DNA from: an uncultured Acidimicrobiales bacterium | Lineage (GTDB): Bacteria > Actinomycetota > Acidimicrobiia > Acidimicrobiales > SZUA-35 | Reading direction: 5' to 3' | NCBI GenBank assembly: GCA_938002965.1 | Contig: CALKZY010000034.1 | Coordinates: 99,622 to 163,621 of the forward strand | Length of the DNA stretch: 64,000 nucleotides | In this document: piece by piece, positions 18,119-26,844 of the stretch | Layout of the letters: each line of letters starts with the position of its first letter | Position numbering within the stretch: position 1 is the first letter of the stretch | Program-made: the position numbers and the translations under genes | Notes under the pieces: model-generated | Told to the model about the DNA's origin: nothing | Seen by the model: the letters and a program-made list of their open reading frames with translations, nothing else | Database searches by the model: none

Positions 18119-19554
18119 AGGGCAAGAACCTCCTCTTCGACGATGCGACGAAAGTCGACACCTCTGGCGGCGTAATTTGGATACCAGTCGAATGAAGTGC
18201 ACGACGGCGATAGCAGCACCACGTCGCCGGGCTCGGCCAATGATTGGGCGGCCTCGACAGCTGTCTCCATCGATGTTGCTGGCAGAACCGGAACGACTCC
18301 GTCGAAGATCGCCTCAATTTCCGGGCCGGCATTTCCGGTGGCGACCACTGCCTTCACCGGAGGGACGGTTTGGCGAAGCGCCCCTAGGTCGAGACCCTTG
18401 TTCCTGCCACCAGCTATGAGGACTACTGAGCCGAAGCCTCCGACCGCCGCCAAGGTGGCATGGGGAACAGTCGCCTTCGAATCGTTGAACCAGCGAACGC
18501 CGTCACGCTCACCTACCAGCTCAACCCGGTGAGCCATGCCACCGAAGTCCACCAGGGTGTCGATCACCGAATCGGCCTTGGCCCCGGCAGCTATGGAGAG
18601 GGCAGCCACGGCAAGCCCGTTGGCCAGATCGTGCGGCTGACTTCGTTGAAGACGTGACACCGCTAGTTCAAATCCAGCAGGCCCGACAAGACGAGAGTCG
18701 GCGCCAACGCCGTCAACCCGCCACGGGGCGCTCGGACTTGATTCCGTTGAACCGATGGAGAACGCGGTCAGCGACGCACCGCTTGAGATCACGCGGTCTG
18801 TGAAGTCCATAACGACAGGATCATCAGCATTGGCTACGGCGGTGGCTGACTCCGAGAGGTGCGACCAGATCGACGCTTTAGCCTCTTTGTAGGCATCGAG
18901 CCCAGCGTGAGCATCCAGATGATCGGGGGCGAAGTTGAGCCACCCGGCTACGTTCGGGGCGAACCGTCGACTGTGAGCGAGTCGGAACGAAGAGGCTTCA
19001 ACAACAAAGACATCTGTCTCCTCATCACCGAGAGCGGCAACGAAAGGAATGTCGGTATTGCCAACCGCTTCGGCTTTGAGACCGGATCGATTCAGCGCTT
19101 CGGTCACCAGCATGGTCACCGAAGTCTTTCCGTTGGTCCCCGTAATGGCCACGATCGGCCGATTGTCCCAGGCCCCGGCAAGATCGAACTCGCTCAAGAT
19201 AGGTGTGTTCGTCGCCTGCGCCGCGGCGAATGCCGGATGATGATCAGGCACGCCGGGGCTCGGCAGAAGCGCTGAAGCTGCCTCAACGAGGCTCGATATG
19301 TCATCGACCTGAGGGGCGAGCACGATTCGAACGCCGAGCGCTGCTGCTTGTACCGACAAGTCGTCGTCGCTGCGATCATCGATCACCGTCGGTGTGATGT
19401 CTCGCTCGACCAGAGACTTGGCAATGGCCCGACCGGTGATGCCAAACCCGACAATCAGGGGTTTGCTGAGTGGCAGTTCACCAGCCAGCGATTCACTCAG
19501 TGGGTCAGCCGAACTCCCTGTTTCAGGTGACCTCACTGTTTCAGCTGAACTCAC
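18115..19554 (-). CDS. murD: UDP-N-acetylmuramoyl-L-alanine--D-glutamate ligase
   Basis: MurD adds D-Glu to UDP-MurNAc-L-Ala. Motifs: N-terminal LIVGFGITGRAIAKSL, P-loop ITGTNGKTSVTML, NFAPDHLDAH, and in the C-terminal domain WFNDSKATVPHATLAAV plus LIAGGRNKG and LLSPSCTSFDWYPNYAARG. The length is 479. GTG 19554 overlaps the mraY stop by 4 nt. The first ~22 residues are a six-residue repeat (SSAET, RSPET, SSADP) encoded by an 18-bp tandem repeat absent from ordinary MurD, which adds a short non-conserved N-terminal extension. Confidence 0.96.
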   Translation of the reverse strand: MSSAETVRSPETGSSADPLSESLAGELPLSKPLIVGFGITGRAIAKSLVERDITPTVIDDRSDDDLSVQAAALGVRIVLAPQVDDISSLVEAASALLPSPGVPDHHPAFAAAQATNTPILSEFDLAGAWDNRPIVAITGTNGKTSVTMLVTEALNRSGLKAEAVGNTDIPFVAALGDEETDVFVVEASSFRLAHSRRFAPNVAGWLNFAPDHLDAHAGLDAYKEAKASIWSHLSESATAVANADDPVVMDFTDRVISSGASLTAFSIGSTESSPSAPWRVDGVGADSRLVGPAGFELAVSRLQRSQPHDLANGLAVAALSIAAGAKADSVIDTLVDFGGMAHRVELVGERDGVRWFNDSKATVPHATLAAVGGFGSVVLIAGGRNKGLDLGALRQTVPPVKAVVATGNAGPEIEAIFDGVVPVLPATSMETAVEAAQSLAEPGDVVLLSPSCTSFDWYPNYAARGVDFRRIVEEEVLAL

Positions 19555-19556
19555 TG
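19503..19556. repeat. Three tandem copies of an 18-bp unit across the mraY/murD junction
   Basis: On the plus strand, units at 19503-19520, 19521-19538 and 19539-19556 align as GGTCAGCCGAACTCCCTG, TTTCAGGTGACCTCACTG and TTTCAGCTGAACTCACTG. Units 2 and 3 differ at two positions. The last unit contains the mraY stop and murD GTG; the period keeps the murD frame. Confidence 0.75.
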
Positions 19557-20627
19557 GGTCACCGTGGCCACATAGTCGGCGTAGAACAGGCCCATCGCCA
19601 GCAAAGTCAAGGCGCCGCCAATCAACCAGAACCTGATGATGACTTTGGTTTCCTTCCAGCCCCGCAATTCAAAGTGGTGATGAATCGGAGCCATTCGAAA
19701 CAGCCGCCGACCCTTGGTCATCTTGAAAAACCCGACCTGAAGAATTACCGAGGCAGCCTCCAGGACATAGATTCCGCCGATAATCGGGAGTAGCAGATGG
19801 GTGTTGGTGGATAACGCCATCGTCGCCAGTCCGGTGCCGATGGCAAGCGACCCAGTATCGCCCATGAAAATGTCGGCCGGAGCGGCATTGAACCAAAGAA
19901 AACCTGCGCATGCCGCCAGCATGGCAACAGCAACAACGGCGATGTCCAACGCATGAGGAACGGCGTAAATGTCGTTGAAGGTGTCGTCGTCGCTGAGTTG
20001 ACGGAAGATCCAGAAACCGATCAAGGCGTAGGCCGCGAACGAGAAGATGCCGGATCCGGCAGCCAAGCCGTCCAAACCATCGGTGAGGTTGACCGCATTC
20101 GACGTCGCGTAGATCAACACGACAGCCCAGATCACCCATCCGACGGAGCCGAAGTCGATGCCCCAAAGGTCGTGGCGGGCGAAGCTCAAAGTCGTCGGCG
20201 GTTGAACGCCGCCCAGCGTCCTGCTCAAGACGGCGAAGGCCAGGGCCACGCCGAGTAGTCCAGCCGTCTTCATCTTGGCATTTAGACCAAGATTGCGCTC
20301 CCGAGAAACCTTGATCCAGTCGTCCAGGAAGCCGACGAGGCCGGCGGCACAGATGGCGGCCATGACCAGTAGGCCAGTACGGGTAACGATACTCCCCACC
20401 GTGGTTAGACGAAGCAGAATGTCGCTCAGCAAATAGCCGCCCAAGCCGCCGAACACGATGCCGATGCCGCCCATGGTCGGGGTGCCAGCCTTAACCATGT
20501 GTCCTTTAGGGCCATCCTCGCGAATCGGCTGGCCGATCTTGGAACGAGTCAGAATGTCTATCAGAAGACGAGTAGCGAGCGCCGAAACGACAAAGGCGAT
20601 ACCAGCAGCGATAAGCAGTCGAATCAC
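19551..20627 (-). CDS. mraY: Phospho-N-acetylmuramoyl-pentapeptide-transferase
   Basis: MraY is a polytopic membrane enzyme that transfers phospho-MurNAc-pentapeptide to undecaprenyl phosphate, giving lipid I. About ten membrane segments are visible in 358 residues. Signatures are GTPTMGGIGIVFGGLGGYLL, the metal-binding NAVNLTDGLDGLAAG, FMGDTGSLAIG, and APIHHHFELRGWKE. GTG 20627 overlaps the murE stop by 4 nt. murF would normally lie just upstream and is absent here. Confidence 0.97.
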   Translation of the reverse strand: MIRLLIAAGIAFVVSALATRLLIDILTRSKIGQPIREDGPKGHMVKAGTPTMGGIGIVFGGLGGYLLSDILLRLTTVGSIVTRTGLLVMAAICAAGLVGFLDDWIKVSRERNLGLNAKMKTAGLLGVALAFAVLSRTLGGVQPPTTLSFARHDLWGIDFGSVGWVIWAVVLIYATSNAVNLTDGLDGLAAGSGIFSFAAYALIGFWIFRQLSDDDTFNDIYAVPHALDIAVVAVAMLAACAGFLWFNAAPADIFMGDTGSLAIGTGLATMALSTNTHLLLPIIGGIYVLEAASVILQVGFFKMTKGRRLFRMAPIHHHFELRGWKETKVIIRFWLIGGALTLLAMGLFYADYVATVTQ

Positions 20628-22063
20628 GTGGCAGCCTCCAGCAGCTCCTCGACGACAAGGCGGTCGTCAAAGTCAAACGTCTCATCACCAATTGTCTGGT
20701 ACGTCTCGTGTCCCTTACCGGCGACCACAACAACATCACCGGGCTCGGCAAGGTTCAGGGCCAGCTCGATGGCTTTACGCCGATCTACCTCAAAGCTGAC
20801 TTGTTCCGGCCGTCGGAATCCGTCTCTGATCGCGGCCATGATGGCCGCTGGATCTTCCGACCGAGGGTTGTCTGAGGTAACAATCACGGTGTCGGCACCA
20901 TGCTCGGCCACCCGTCCCATTTCCGGTCGCTTCTGAACATCTCGATCTCCACCACATCCAAACACGATGAGTACGTTGGCGGTCCCAGCCGCCTGCCTCG
21001 CTGCGATGAGCGCTGCGCGAAGGGCGTCCGGAGTGTGAGCGTAGTCGACGGCGACGAGGAAAGGTTGGCCCCTATCCACCAATTCGAACCGGCCTCGCAC
21101 AGGCTCGGTTGTTCCAAGCGCAGCGGCCACCAAGCTGTCGTCGAGGCCGAGCCGCGTGGCGGTCGTTGCCGCTGCCAGGGCGTTGGAGACGTTGTGTGCA
21201 CCGGCAAGAGGCAGATCGATATCGAGCCCCCGCCAGTTGAATTGGCTGTGAGCTCCGTTGAACCGCAGTTGTTCAGCGTCTGAGAGTCTGTACGGCGACA
21301 TCTGCGTCAAATCCGAACGCTCTCCATCCAGCAGCCGACGTCCAAACTCATCGTCAGCATTGACCACGCCAACATCAGTGAACGCCGAGTTGAACAGCTC
21401 GGCCTTGGCCGCAAAGTAGTTTTCGACGGTGCCGTGAAAGTCCAGATGGTCGTGGGTGAGATTGGTAAACACGGCTGCTGCGAACCGAGTGCCGGTTACC
21501 CGTTTAAGCGCCAAGGCGTGCGAAGAAACCTCCATTGCTATGACGCCGACACCACCCTCGACGGCATCGACCAACAGCCGCTGCAGATCAGTCGACTCCG
21601 GCGTCGTCCGAGCACCCTTCAGCGTGCCGATCAGATCGGCCTTGGTCCCCACAGCGGCATAGATATCGACGAGGACTTGGACGATCGAACTCTTGCCATT
21701 GGTGCCGGTGACACCGATAACCATCAGCTTGTCAGATGGGTGGTTGTGAATTGCGGCGGCAGCGTGACCCATGGCGGCCCGAACATCGGCCACAACGATC
21801 TGGGGAACATCCAGCGGGAGTTGGCGTTCGACTAGGAGGGCGGCCGCTCCGCTCTTTACTGCCTTGTCGGCGAAGTCGTGCCCGTCGACGACCTGTCCCG
21901 GCACGCAGCAAAAGAGCCACTTCGCTTCAATTGCCCGAGAATCATGCGTGGCGTCAATGAGTTCGATCTCGGGTTGCCCGGCAGCCACGGCGTGACCTGC
22001 CAATTGGGTTTCGGGATAGACCGAGGCCAGGTACTTGACCAGTTCCGCCATAGCGATGGTCAC
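20624..22063 (-). CDS. murE: UDP-N-acetylmuramoyl-tripeptide synthetase
   Basis: MurE adds the third amino acid of the stem peptide. Motifs are THDSRAIEAKWLFCC, P-loop IGVTGTNGKSSIVQVL, MEVSSHALALKRV, TNLTHDHLDFHG, VDYAHTPDAL, VFGCGGDRDVQKRPEM, and TSDNPRSEDP. The DNPR motif points to meso-diaminopimelate as the added residue. The length is 479. GTG 22063 shares one base with the ftsI stop and has GGAAGG 6 nt upstream. Downstream it overlaps mraY directly, without murF. Confidence 0.96.
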   Translation of the reverse strand: MTIAMAELVKYLASVYPETQLAGHAVAAGQPEIELIDATHDSRAIEAKWLFCCVPGQVVDGHDFADKAVKSGAAALLVERQLPLDVPQIVVADVRAAMGHAAAAIHNHPSDKLMVIGVTGTNGKSSIVQVLVDIYAAVGTKADLIGTLKGARTTPESTDLQRLLVDAVEGGVGVIAMEVSSHALALKRVTGTRFAAAVFTNLTHDHLDFHGTVENYFAAKAELFNSAFTDVGVVNADDEFGRRLLDGERSDLTQMSPYRLSDAEQLRFNGAHSQFNWRGLDIDLPLAGAHNVSNALAAATTATRLGLDDSLVAAALGTTEPVRGRFELVDRGQPFLVAVDYAHTPDALRAALIAARQAAGTANVLIVFGCGGDRDVQKRPEMGRVAEHGADTVIVTSDNPRSEDPAAIMAAIRDGFRRPEQVSFEVDRRKAIELALNLAEPGDVVVVAGKGHETYQTIGDETFDFDDRLVVEELLEAAT

Positions 22064-24075
22064 TAGGGGCCTTCCGTTGCATCAGCGGACGGTTCGATTG
22101 TGGTAGCCGCCTGTATAGCAGCGACGGCACCGGCGGCATCGCTGGTAGGCGCCACATCCGTAGGCTCGGCCTCAGAGTCAACAACCTGATCAGTGGGCGG
22201 CTCAACAAGTGCTTCAATGTCAAGTCCGGTCTCAGCTGTGGCCGGGTCGGCCCGCACTCTGGCGCCCGGGTCTACGGAGCCATCGTCAGGGGGCACACCA
22301 AGAATGCGCAGGGCATAGAGGGCAACGTCGCTGAAGACCGGCGCGGCGACTGTTGACGCCGCCCAGCCCTGTTGCGGCTCGTCGACCACGATCACCATGG
22401 ACAGGCGCGGATCATGCGCAGGAACGTATCCGGCAAACGTCGCGACGTATCGACGATTCCCGTCCTGGCCATAGCCGGTCACCCCGGCGCTGTCCTCAAA
22501 GACCTTCCAGGCGGTGCCGGTCTTACCGGCAACCGTGTAGCGATCGATCTGTGCACTCTCGCCGGTTCCGCCGCCAACAACGCCGACCAGCATGTTCGTG
22601 ACCTCGGCGGCAGTCTCGGGGCGTAGAGCTGGCTTGCCGGGAACCGAAGGAGGCGGGAAGAAGTCACCTTCGGGACTTCGCAGACCCCGCACCAACGAGA
22701 GTGGCTGATAGATGCCGTCGTTGGCGAACACGTTGTAGGCCGCGGCCAACTGTGCCGCCGTGACCGTGATGCCTTGTCCGATTGGGATCGAGCCGGCATC
22801 ACTCCCCCGCCATTCATCGACGGGTCGAACAAGACCCGACTCCTCACCCTTGGCACCGACGCCGGTGAGGGATCCGAAGCCAAAACGGGTCAGGTAGTCG
22901 TGAAGCCTTCCGGGGCCAACTTGTTGGGCCACCTTGATTGTTCCGACATTCATCGAGTTGGCCAAGATGTTGGCCATCGAATAGGGAGCTGCCGGATGGG
23001 TCGGATCATCTCGGAAGGAGTGCCCGCCGATGGAGATAGACGGCGGTACTTCGATGGCCGTGCTGGCGCTAAACCCGAGATCCTCGACTGCAGCGGCGAT
23101 ACTGATCGGCTTGAGGACCGAACCTGGTTCGAACTGCTCGGTCAATGCCATGTTGTGGCGTGGAACGATGCAGCCGCCTTCACTGTCTCGATCGACTGAA
23201 GCCATCGCCAGGATCTCGCTGCTCACCGGATCGCTCAGCACGGCAGTCAATCCCTTGGCGCCCGTCTCGTCACAGTGCTTTAGTAAGGCTTCTTCGACAA
23301 CAAACTGGATTCGGTGGTCGATGGTCAGCACGACGTCATAGCCGGCTGCTCCTGGGGTCACTTCCCACTCGCCGCCGCTGATACTTCCGAACCGGCCCCG
23401 CTCGAACAGCTCCTCCCCCGGGATACCGATCATCGCTTCGTCAAACTGAGCTTCGACACCGTAGATGCCCACGTTGCCGGTGTCGACCCGGCCCACGATG
23501 GGCTTGGCCAGCTGATCAGCCGGGTAGATTCGGCGCTCCGACGGCTGCAGGTAGAGGCCGCTGGTGAATCTGGAGGTCTCAGGCAGGCTGCGGAGTTCGA
23601 GCAGTGCCGTTTCGGCCGATTCGTCGATGTTGGCGGCCAGGAGCTCGTAGCGATCGCCAGGCCCGTCACCCACAAGATAGTTAACAACTTCAGGCGGGCT
23701 CATTCCCAATAGCGGAGCGAGCAGCTCCGCCGTTACTGCCGCATCTTCGACCTGCGATGGGTCCACGACGAGATTGTGGCCCTGGGTAGACGAAGCCAAC
23801 ACGAATCCGTTGCGGTCCTCGACCTTGCCTCGATAGGCCTCCAACGAGCGAACACCGGCGCGCTGGTTCTCACCGACCTCCCTATACCGCTCGGGCCGCA
23901 TGATCTGTAGGTCAATCAAGAACGCCACAAATGTGGCGCCGACAATGGCCATAACGACCAGAACCCCCACCAATCGGTTGAGGGGGTCGTTGGGATCGCT
24001 GGTCTTGCGGAATCGACTTCTCCGCACTTCTCTTCGACGTTCGTCGCGAGACGACGGACGGAGCATCGTTGTCAT
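22063..24075 (-). CDS. ftsI: Penicillin-binding protein FtsI (PBP3), septal transpeptidase
   Basis: This class B PBP cross-links septal peptidoglycan. The basic cytoplasmic N-terminus is followed by a transmembrane helix (about residues 35-55), the dimerisation domain, then the transpeptidase domain with SVLK (S319-K322), SMN (374-376) and KTG (518-520). There are 670 residues. The C-terminus after about residue 595 is a Pro/Asp/Glu/Thr/Ala-rich tail of about 75 residues; no PASTA repeat is visible. ATG 24075 overlaps the ftsL-like stop by 4 nt; the first conserved residues fit this start better than the open frame to 24111. Confidence 0.95.
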   Translation of the reverse strand: MTTMLRPSSRDERRREVRRSRFRKTSDPNDPLNRLVGVLVVMAIVGATFVAFLIDLQIMRPERYREVGENQRAGVRSLEAYRGKVEDRNGFVLASSTQGHNLVVDPSQVEDAAVTAELLAPLLGMSPPEVVNYLVGDGPGDRYELLAANIDESAETALLELRSLPETSRFTSGLYLQPSERRIYPADQLAKPIVGRVDTGNVGIYGVEAQFDEAMIGIPGEELFERGRFGSISGGEWEVTPGAAGYDVVLTIDHRIQFVVEEALLKHCDETGAKGLTAVLSDPVSSEILAMASVDRDSEGGCIVPRHNMALTEQFEPGSVLKPISIAAAVEDLGFSASTAIEVPPSISIGGHSFRDDPTHPAAPYSMANILANSMNVGTIKVAQQVGPGRLHDYLTRFGFGSLTGVGAKGEESGLVRPVDEWRGSDAGSIPIGQGITVTAAQLAAAYNVFANDGIYQPLSLVRGLRSPEGDFFPPPSVPGKPALRPETAAEVTNMLVGVVGGGTGESAQIDRYTVAGKTGTAWKVFEDSAGVTGYGQDGNRRYVATFAGYVPAHDPRLSMVIVVDEPQQGWAASTVAAPVFSDVALYALRILGVPPDDGSVDPGARVRADPATAETGLDIEALVEPPTDQVVDSEAEPTDVAPTSDAAGAVAAIQAATTIEPSADATEGP

Positions 24076-24935
24076 CCGTTGGCACCAGCCTGCGCTACCG
24101 CACCGGCCCATGCTGGACCTGACGGAGGTTCATCCGCGACAGGATCGGGAGTGCCGATTTCCGGCAGTGCCGATTCGACGACGACGTCAGCGACGCTGGA
24201 ATGCCGCTCGACCTCGACCGATGCAGACGGACTTGTCGAGCCGTCGGCCGACACTGTGGTCCCAGCAATCGACGCCACCCCTGCCTCAGAGTCGGTGGTT
24301 TCGCTTTCGTCGGTCACGGCTGTCTCCGACGACGCAACGGCCTCGAGCGCAGCCTCAACCCCGGCTGAGACTGTTGTTGGGTCAGTGCCTGGCTCAGGGG
24401 CGGCCACAAGACGAGTGTCCGAAATGGCGTCCGGGGTCGACCCCAACGAGATCGGGACGGGCACGGCAACAGCCGCTTCGCTCGGGGCCAAATAGATTGG
24501 GTTGGTCGCCCGAACCATGCCCATCGACATCGCCTGGTCAATGATGGCCGAGGGGGCAGACGCCTCTTCCACCAGACGCTCCAAACGGGTCTGCTCGGTT
24601 TCGGATTCGGCGATCTCGGTGCGCAGGCGGTCGAGCCGGTGCTGATTGGCAACCAGCTGAGCCTGGATGAGGGCTACGGCAAAGAAGCCAGCCAGCAGCA
24701 CAACAAAGGTGGCAACGATGGCGTAGCGGCGGCGAGCCCTGTCTCTGATGGCCACCTGATCGAACACCTGAAGACTCGGGCGCCCGACTGTGGTCGAAGC
24801 CACCCGACGCCCTGTCCGCGATTGGGCCCGAGGCTGCGCTCGGGCACTACGGGATCGAGCCCGCGTCGAAGAAACCCGGTGGTGGGTTGTTTCTGTAGTT
24901 CGGCTGCTCCTCTTTCGAGCGACGGCGGCTGACAC
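24072..24935 (-). CDS. FtsL-like divisome protein with long Ser/Thr/acidic tail
   Basis: Located between rsmH and ftsI, the standard ftsL position. The basic N-terminus (about 65 residues, Arg/Ser/Thr rich) precedes one transmembrane helix (YAIVATFVVLLAGFFAVALI) and a short coiled coil (QHRLDRLRTEIAESETEQTRLERLVEEA), which is the FtsL/DivIC plan. Then PSAIIDQAMSMGMVRATNPIYL resembles the end of FtsL. Another 150 residues are low-complexity, acidic and Ser/Thr/Val/Ala rich, presumably outside the membrane, and are unusual for FtsL. GTG 24935 is the assigned start. The FtsL role is inferred from plan and position, not from strong sequence identity. Confidence 0.8.
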   Translation of the reverse strand: MSAAVARKRSSRTTETTHHRVSSTRARSRSARAQPRAQSRTGRRVASTTVGRPSLQVFDQVAIRDRARRRYAIVATFVVLLAGFFAVALIQAQLVANQHRLDRLRTEIAESETEQTRLERLVEEASAPSAIIDQAMSMGMVRATNPIYLAPSEAAVAVPVPISLGSTPDAISDTRLVAAPEPGTDPTTVSAGVEAALEAVASSETAVTDESETTDSEAGVASIAGTTVSADGSTSPSASVEVERHSSVADVVVESALPEIGTPDPVADEPPSGPAWAGAVAQAGANG

Positions 24936-25012
24936 GGTTTGTTCCTAGCTCCTCTACGTACTTGCTTGTTCCCAACGCACTTTTGTCTGTCTAAAACCCG
25001 CTGATCTCATCT

Positions 25013-26008
25013 TCAGGCGGCAATCCGTTCGATGGCCCGGAGTCGCGCGCTCCGCGCTCGCGGGTTGGCCTGTTCCTCGACTTCAGACGCTCGGCGAACC
25101 GCTGGTCGGACAATCGAGAATTCGGCCCTTTCAACCTCAACTGGCAATCCCGGCGGGTGTTCAACCGTCGATCGCCGCCGAAAGGCCGACTTCACTATTC
25201 GGTCCTCGCCAGAGTGGTACGTGAGCACAAGAACTCGCCCACCTGGCACGACGGCGTCCAACGCCGCCTCCATAGCCCGCTCGAGTACTCCCAACTCATC
25301 GTTGACCTCGATGCGGATTGCCTGGAATGACCGTTTGGCCGGATGCCCTCCGGATCGACGAGCGGCGGCCGGGATGGCCTGCACGATGATGGCCGCAAGT
25401 TCACCGGTCGAGTTGACGGGCCTCGCGGCAACGATGGTGGATGCAATTCGAGAGGCGAACTTCTCGTCGCCGTAGGTGCGAAGCACCCGGCTGAGTGACC
25501 GTTCGTCGTAGCCGTTGACCACGTCGGCCGCCGTGAGCGACATCGAACGGTCCATTCGCATGTCGAGAGGGCCGTCGTTGCGAAAGCTGAAGCCTCGCTC
25601 GACGCGGTCGAGCTGCGGCGAGCTAACCCCGAGGTCGAAGAGAAGGCCACTGATCGTTGACGTTGCGGCATAGTCCTGCAGGATCTGGGCCAATCCGTCA
25701 AAGCGACCGGCCACGATCTGCACCCGATCCGAGAATTGGGCGAGCCGGCGGGCCGCTGCCTCTCGGGCGTCAGCGTCTTGATCAATTCCGACCATGGCCA
25801 GATCCGGTCGGGCGTTAAGGATGGCAACTGCGTGTCCGGCTCCGCCAAGGGTGGCGTCAACGAACGTTCCGGCTGGAAGCGGCTCGATGAGCTCGACTAC
25901 CTCGTTAACGAGGACGGGAAGATGGGAGAACGATAGGAGATCGGCCGGAGGCAGAATTTCGGCTGCTAGTTCCGGCGGTTCAGGAGTTTCACCCTTACAA
26001 GAATCCAT
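25013..26008 (-). CDS. rsmH: 16S rRNA (cytosine(1402)-N(4))-methyltransferase
   Basis: RsmH (MraW) methylates N4 of C1402 in 16S rRNA using SAM. Motifs: HLPVLVNEVVELI, the SAM loop FVDATLGGAGHAVAIL, GLLFDLGVSSPQLD, RGFSFRNDGPLDMRMD, and the late LTYHSGEDRIVKSAFR with NPRARSARLRAIER. It has 331 residues including a ~28-residue N-terminal extension before the conserved start. It is the second gene of the dcw run, 242 bp after mraZ, and that gap has two RNA hairpins. Confidence 0.97.
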   Translation of the reverse strand: MDSCKGETPEPPELAAEILPPADLLSFSHLPVLVNEVVELIEPLPAGTFVDATLGGAGHAVAILNARPDLAMVGIDQDADAREAAARRLAQFSDRVQIVAGRFDGLAQILQDYAATSTISGLLFDLGVSSPQLDRVERGFSFRNDGPLDMRMDRSMSLTAADVVNGYDERSLSRVLRTYGDEKFASRIASTIVAARPVNSTGELAAIIVQAIPAAARRSGGHPAKRSFQAIRIEVNDELGVLERAMEAALDAVVPGGRVLVLTYHSGEDRIVKSAFRRRSTVEHPPGLPVEVERAEFSIVRPAVRRASEVEEQANPRARSARLRAIERIAA

Positions 26009-26038
26009 TGACGGATGAGGGCTGACCCCAAGCTCACG

Positions 26039-26093
26039 TATCGGCCATCGATAACCCCCCGGACGGCATCGCGATCCAGGTTTTATCTCCTGG
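26039..26093 (-). promoter_or_regulatory. Two hairpins in the rsmH leader; candidate structured RNA
   Basis: On the minus strand the mraZ-rsmH gap contains CCAGG-AGATAAAA-CCTGG (26093-26076) and, closer to rsmH, TATCG-ATGGC-CGATA (26053-26039). A cis-regulatory 'mraW RNA' motif upstream of rsmH/mraW has been described in Actinobacteria; whether this leader belongs to it was not tested. A perfect 14-bp palindrome GCCTCCCGGGAGGC (26147-26160) lies further upstream. Confidence 0.4.
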
Positions 26094-26250
26094 GGGACGC
26101 TAAGAGAAGTAGCGGGCGGAGTCGTGGGGCAGAAGCACCTCTCCTCGCCTCCCGGGAGGCAATCGATGAACGATATTGTGTTTTTGGTACGCCCAGCCTC
26201 CTTTCAAGGTTTCGGGTTACGGGTATATGAGGTCCCGCTGGGTCCCTGGG

Positions 26251-26676
26251 CTAAAGACCCAATCTGGCTACCGCCTCGGCCAGTTCGTCAGCTGCTTCCT
26301 GTGTGTCCAGATCCTCGGCATAGGTCTCGGCCGGCCAGATCTCTACCCGATCGAATAGACCGCTGATCACGACTTGAGACTGAAATCCGAGCTCGTCCAG
26401 TAGCTCTCGAGGAAGTGTGATTCGGCCAGCTGCATCGAGCTTGACCTCTTTCACGCTGTTCATGAGCTTTCGGAACACCCGCATTGAAATGCGGGAAGCT
26501 GCAGATTCTGTTTTCCATTTTTCGGCCACTTGCCGAAACTCGTCCTCACTCCAGAGGCCGAGACAACCATCGAGCTGGGTGACATACCCACGCTCTGCAA
26601 CGAATGCTCTGAATGGGGCGGGAAGGACCACTCGGCCTTTGTCGTCGACCGCATGTTCGTATTGGCCGACAAACAT
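26251..26676 (-). CDS. mraZ: Transcriptional regulator MraZ
   Basis: MraZ is a ring-forming DNA-binding protein that represses the dcw operon in E. coli by binding GTGGG repeats. Two AbrB-like/SpoVT halves are visible: GQYEHAVDDKGRVVLPAPFR (about 4-24) and VKEVKLDAAGRITLPRELL (about 74-92), each with the typical DxKGRxxLP or DxAGRxxLP loop. There are 141 residues. GAAAGAGGTGAGGGA precedes ATG 26676. It is the first gene of the run, and a phased GTGGG array lies about 90-120 bp upstream, consistent with autorepression. Confidence 0.97.
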   Translation of the reverse strand: MFVGQYEHAVDDKGRVVLPAPFRAFVAERGYVTQLDGCLGLWSEDEFRQVAEKWKTESAASRISMRVFRKLMNSVKEVKLDAAGRITLPRELLDELGFQSQVVISGLFDRVEIWPAETYAEDLDTQEAADELAEAVARLGL

Positions 26677-26761
26677 TCCCTCACCTCTTTCTCCATTCGT
26701 TTCGTTTAATCCAAGTTCTTCGCTGGGCCCTTATTTGCTGACCCTTTTCGTGGGCTTGTCT

Positions 26762-26796
26762 CCCACTAGGTGCCAAATTAACCCACTTCGCCCCAC
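26762..26796 (-). promoter_or_regulatory. MraZ-type operator (10-bp phased GTGGG boxes) upstream of mraZ
   Basis: On the minus strand, GTGGG occurs at 26796-26792, 26786-26782 and 26766-26762, with a degenerate TTGGC at 26776-26772: four positions spaced exactly 10 bp apart. This matches the known MraZ site of GTGGG boxes separated by 5 nt. A further GTGGT (26807-26803) is out of phase by 1 bp. Confidence 0.75.
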
Positions 26797-26844
26797 AACG
26801 CAACCACTTTCGCTGCTTTCTGCGCGAAGATCTCACGGAGAGTG

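Noticed and set aside
26750..26766. Inverted repeat GTGGG-N7-CCCAC
   Set aside because: One arm belongs to the phased MraZ array; the other is out of phase and probably accidental.
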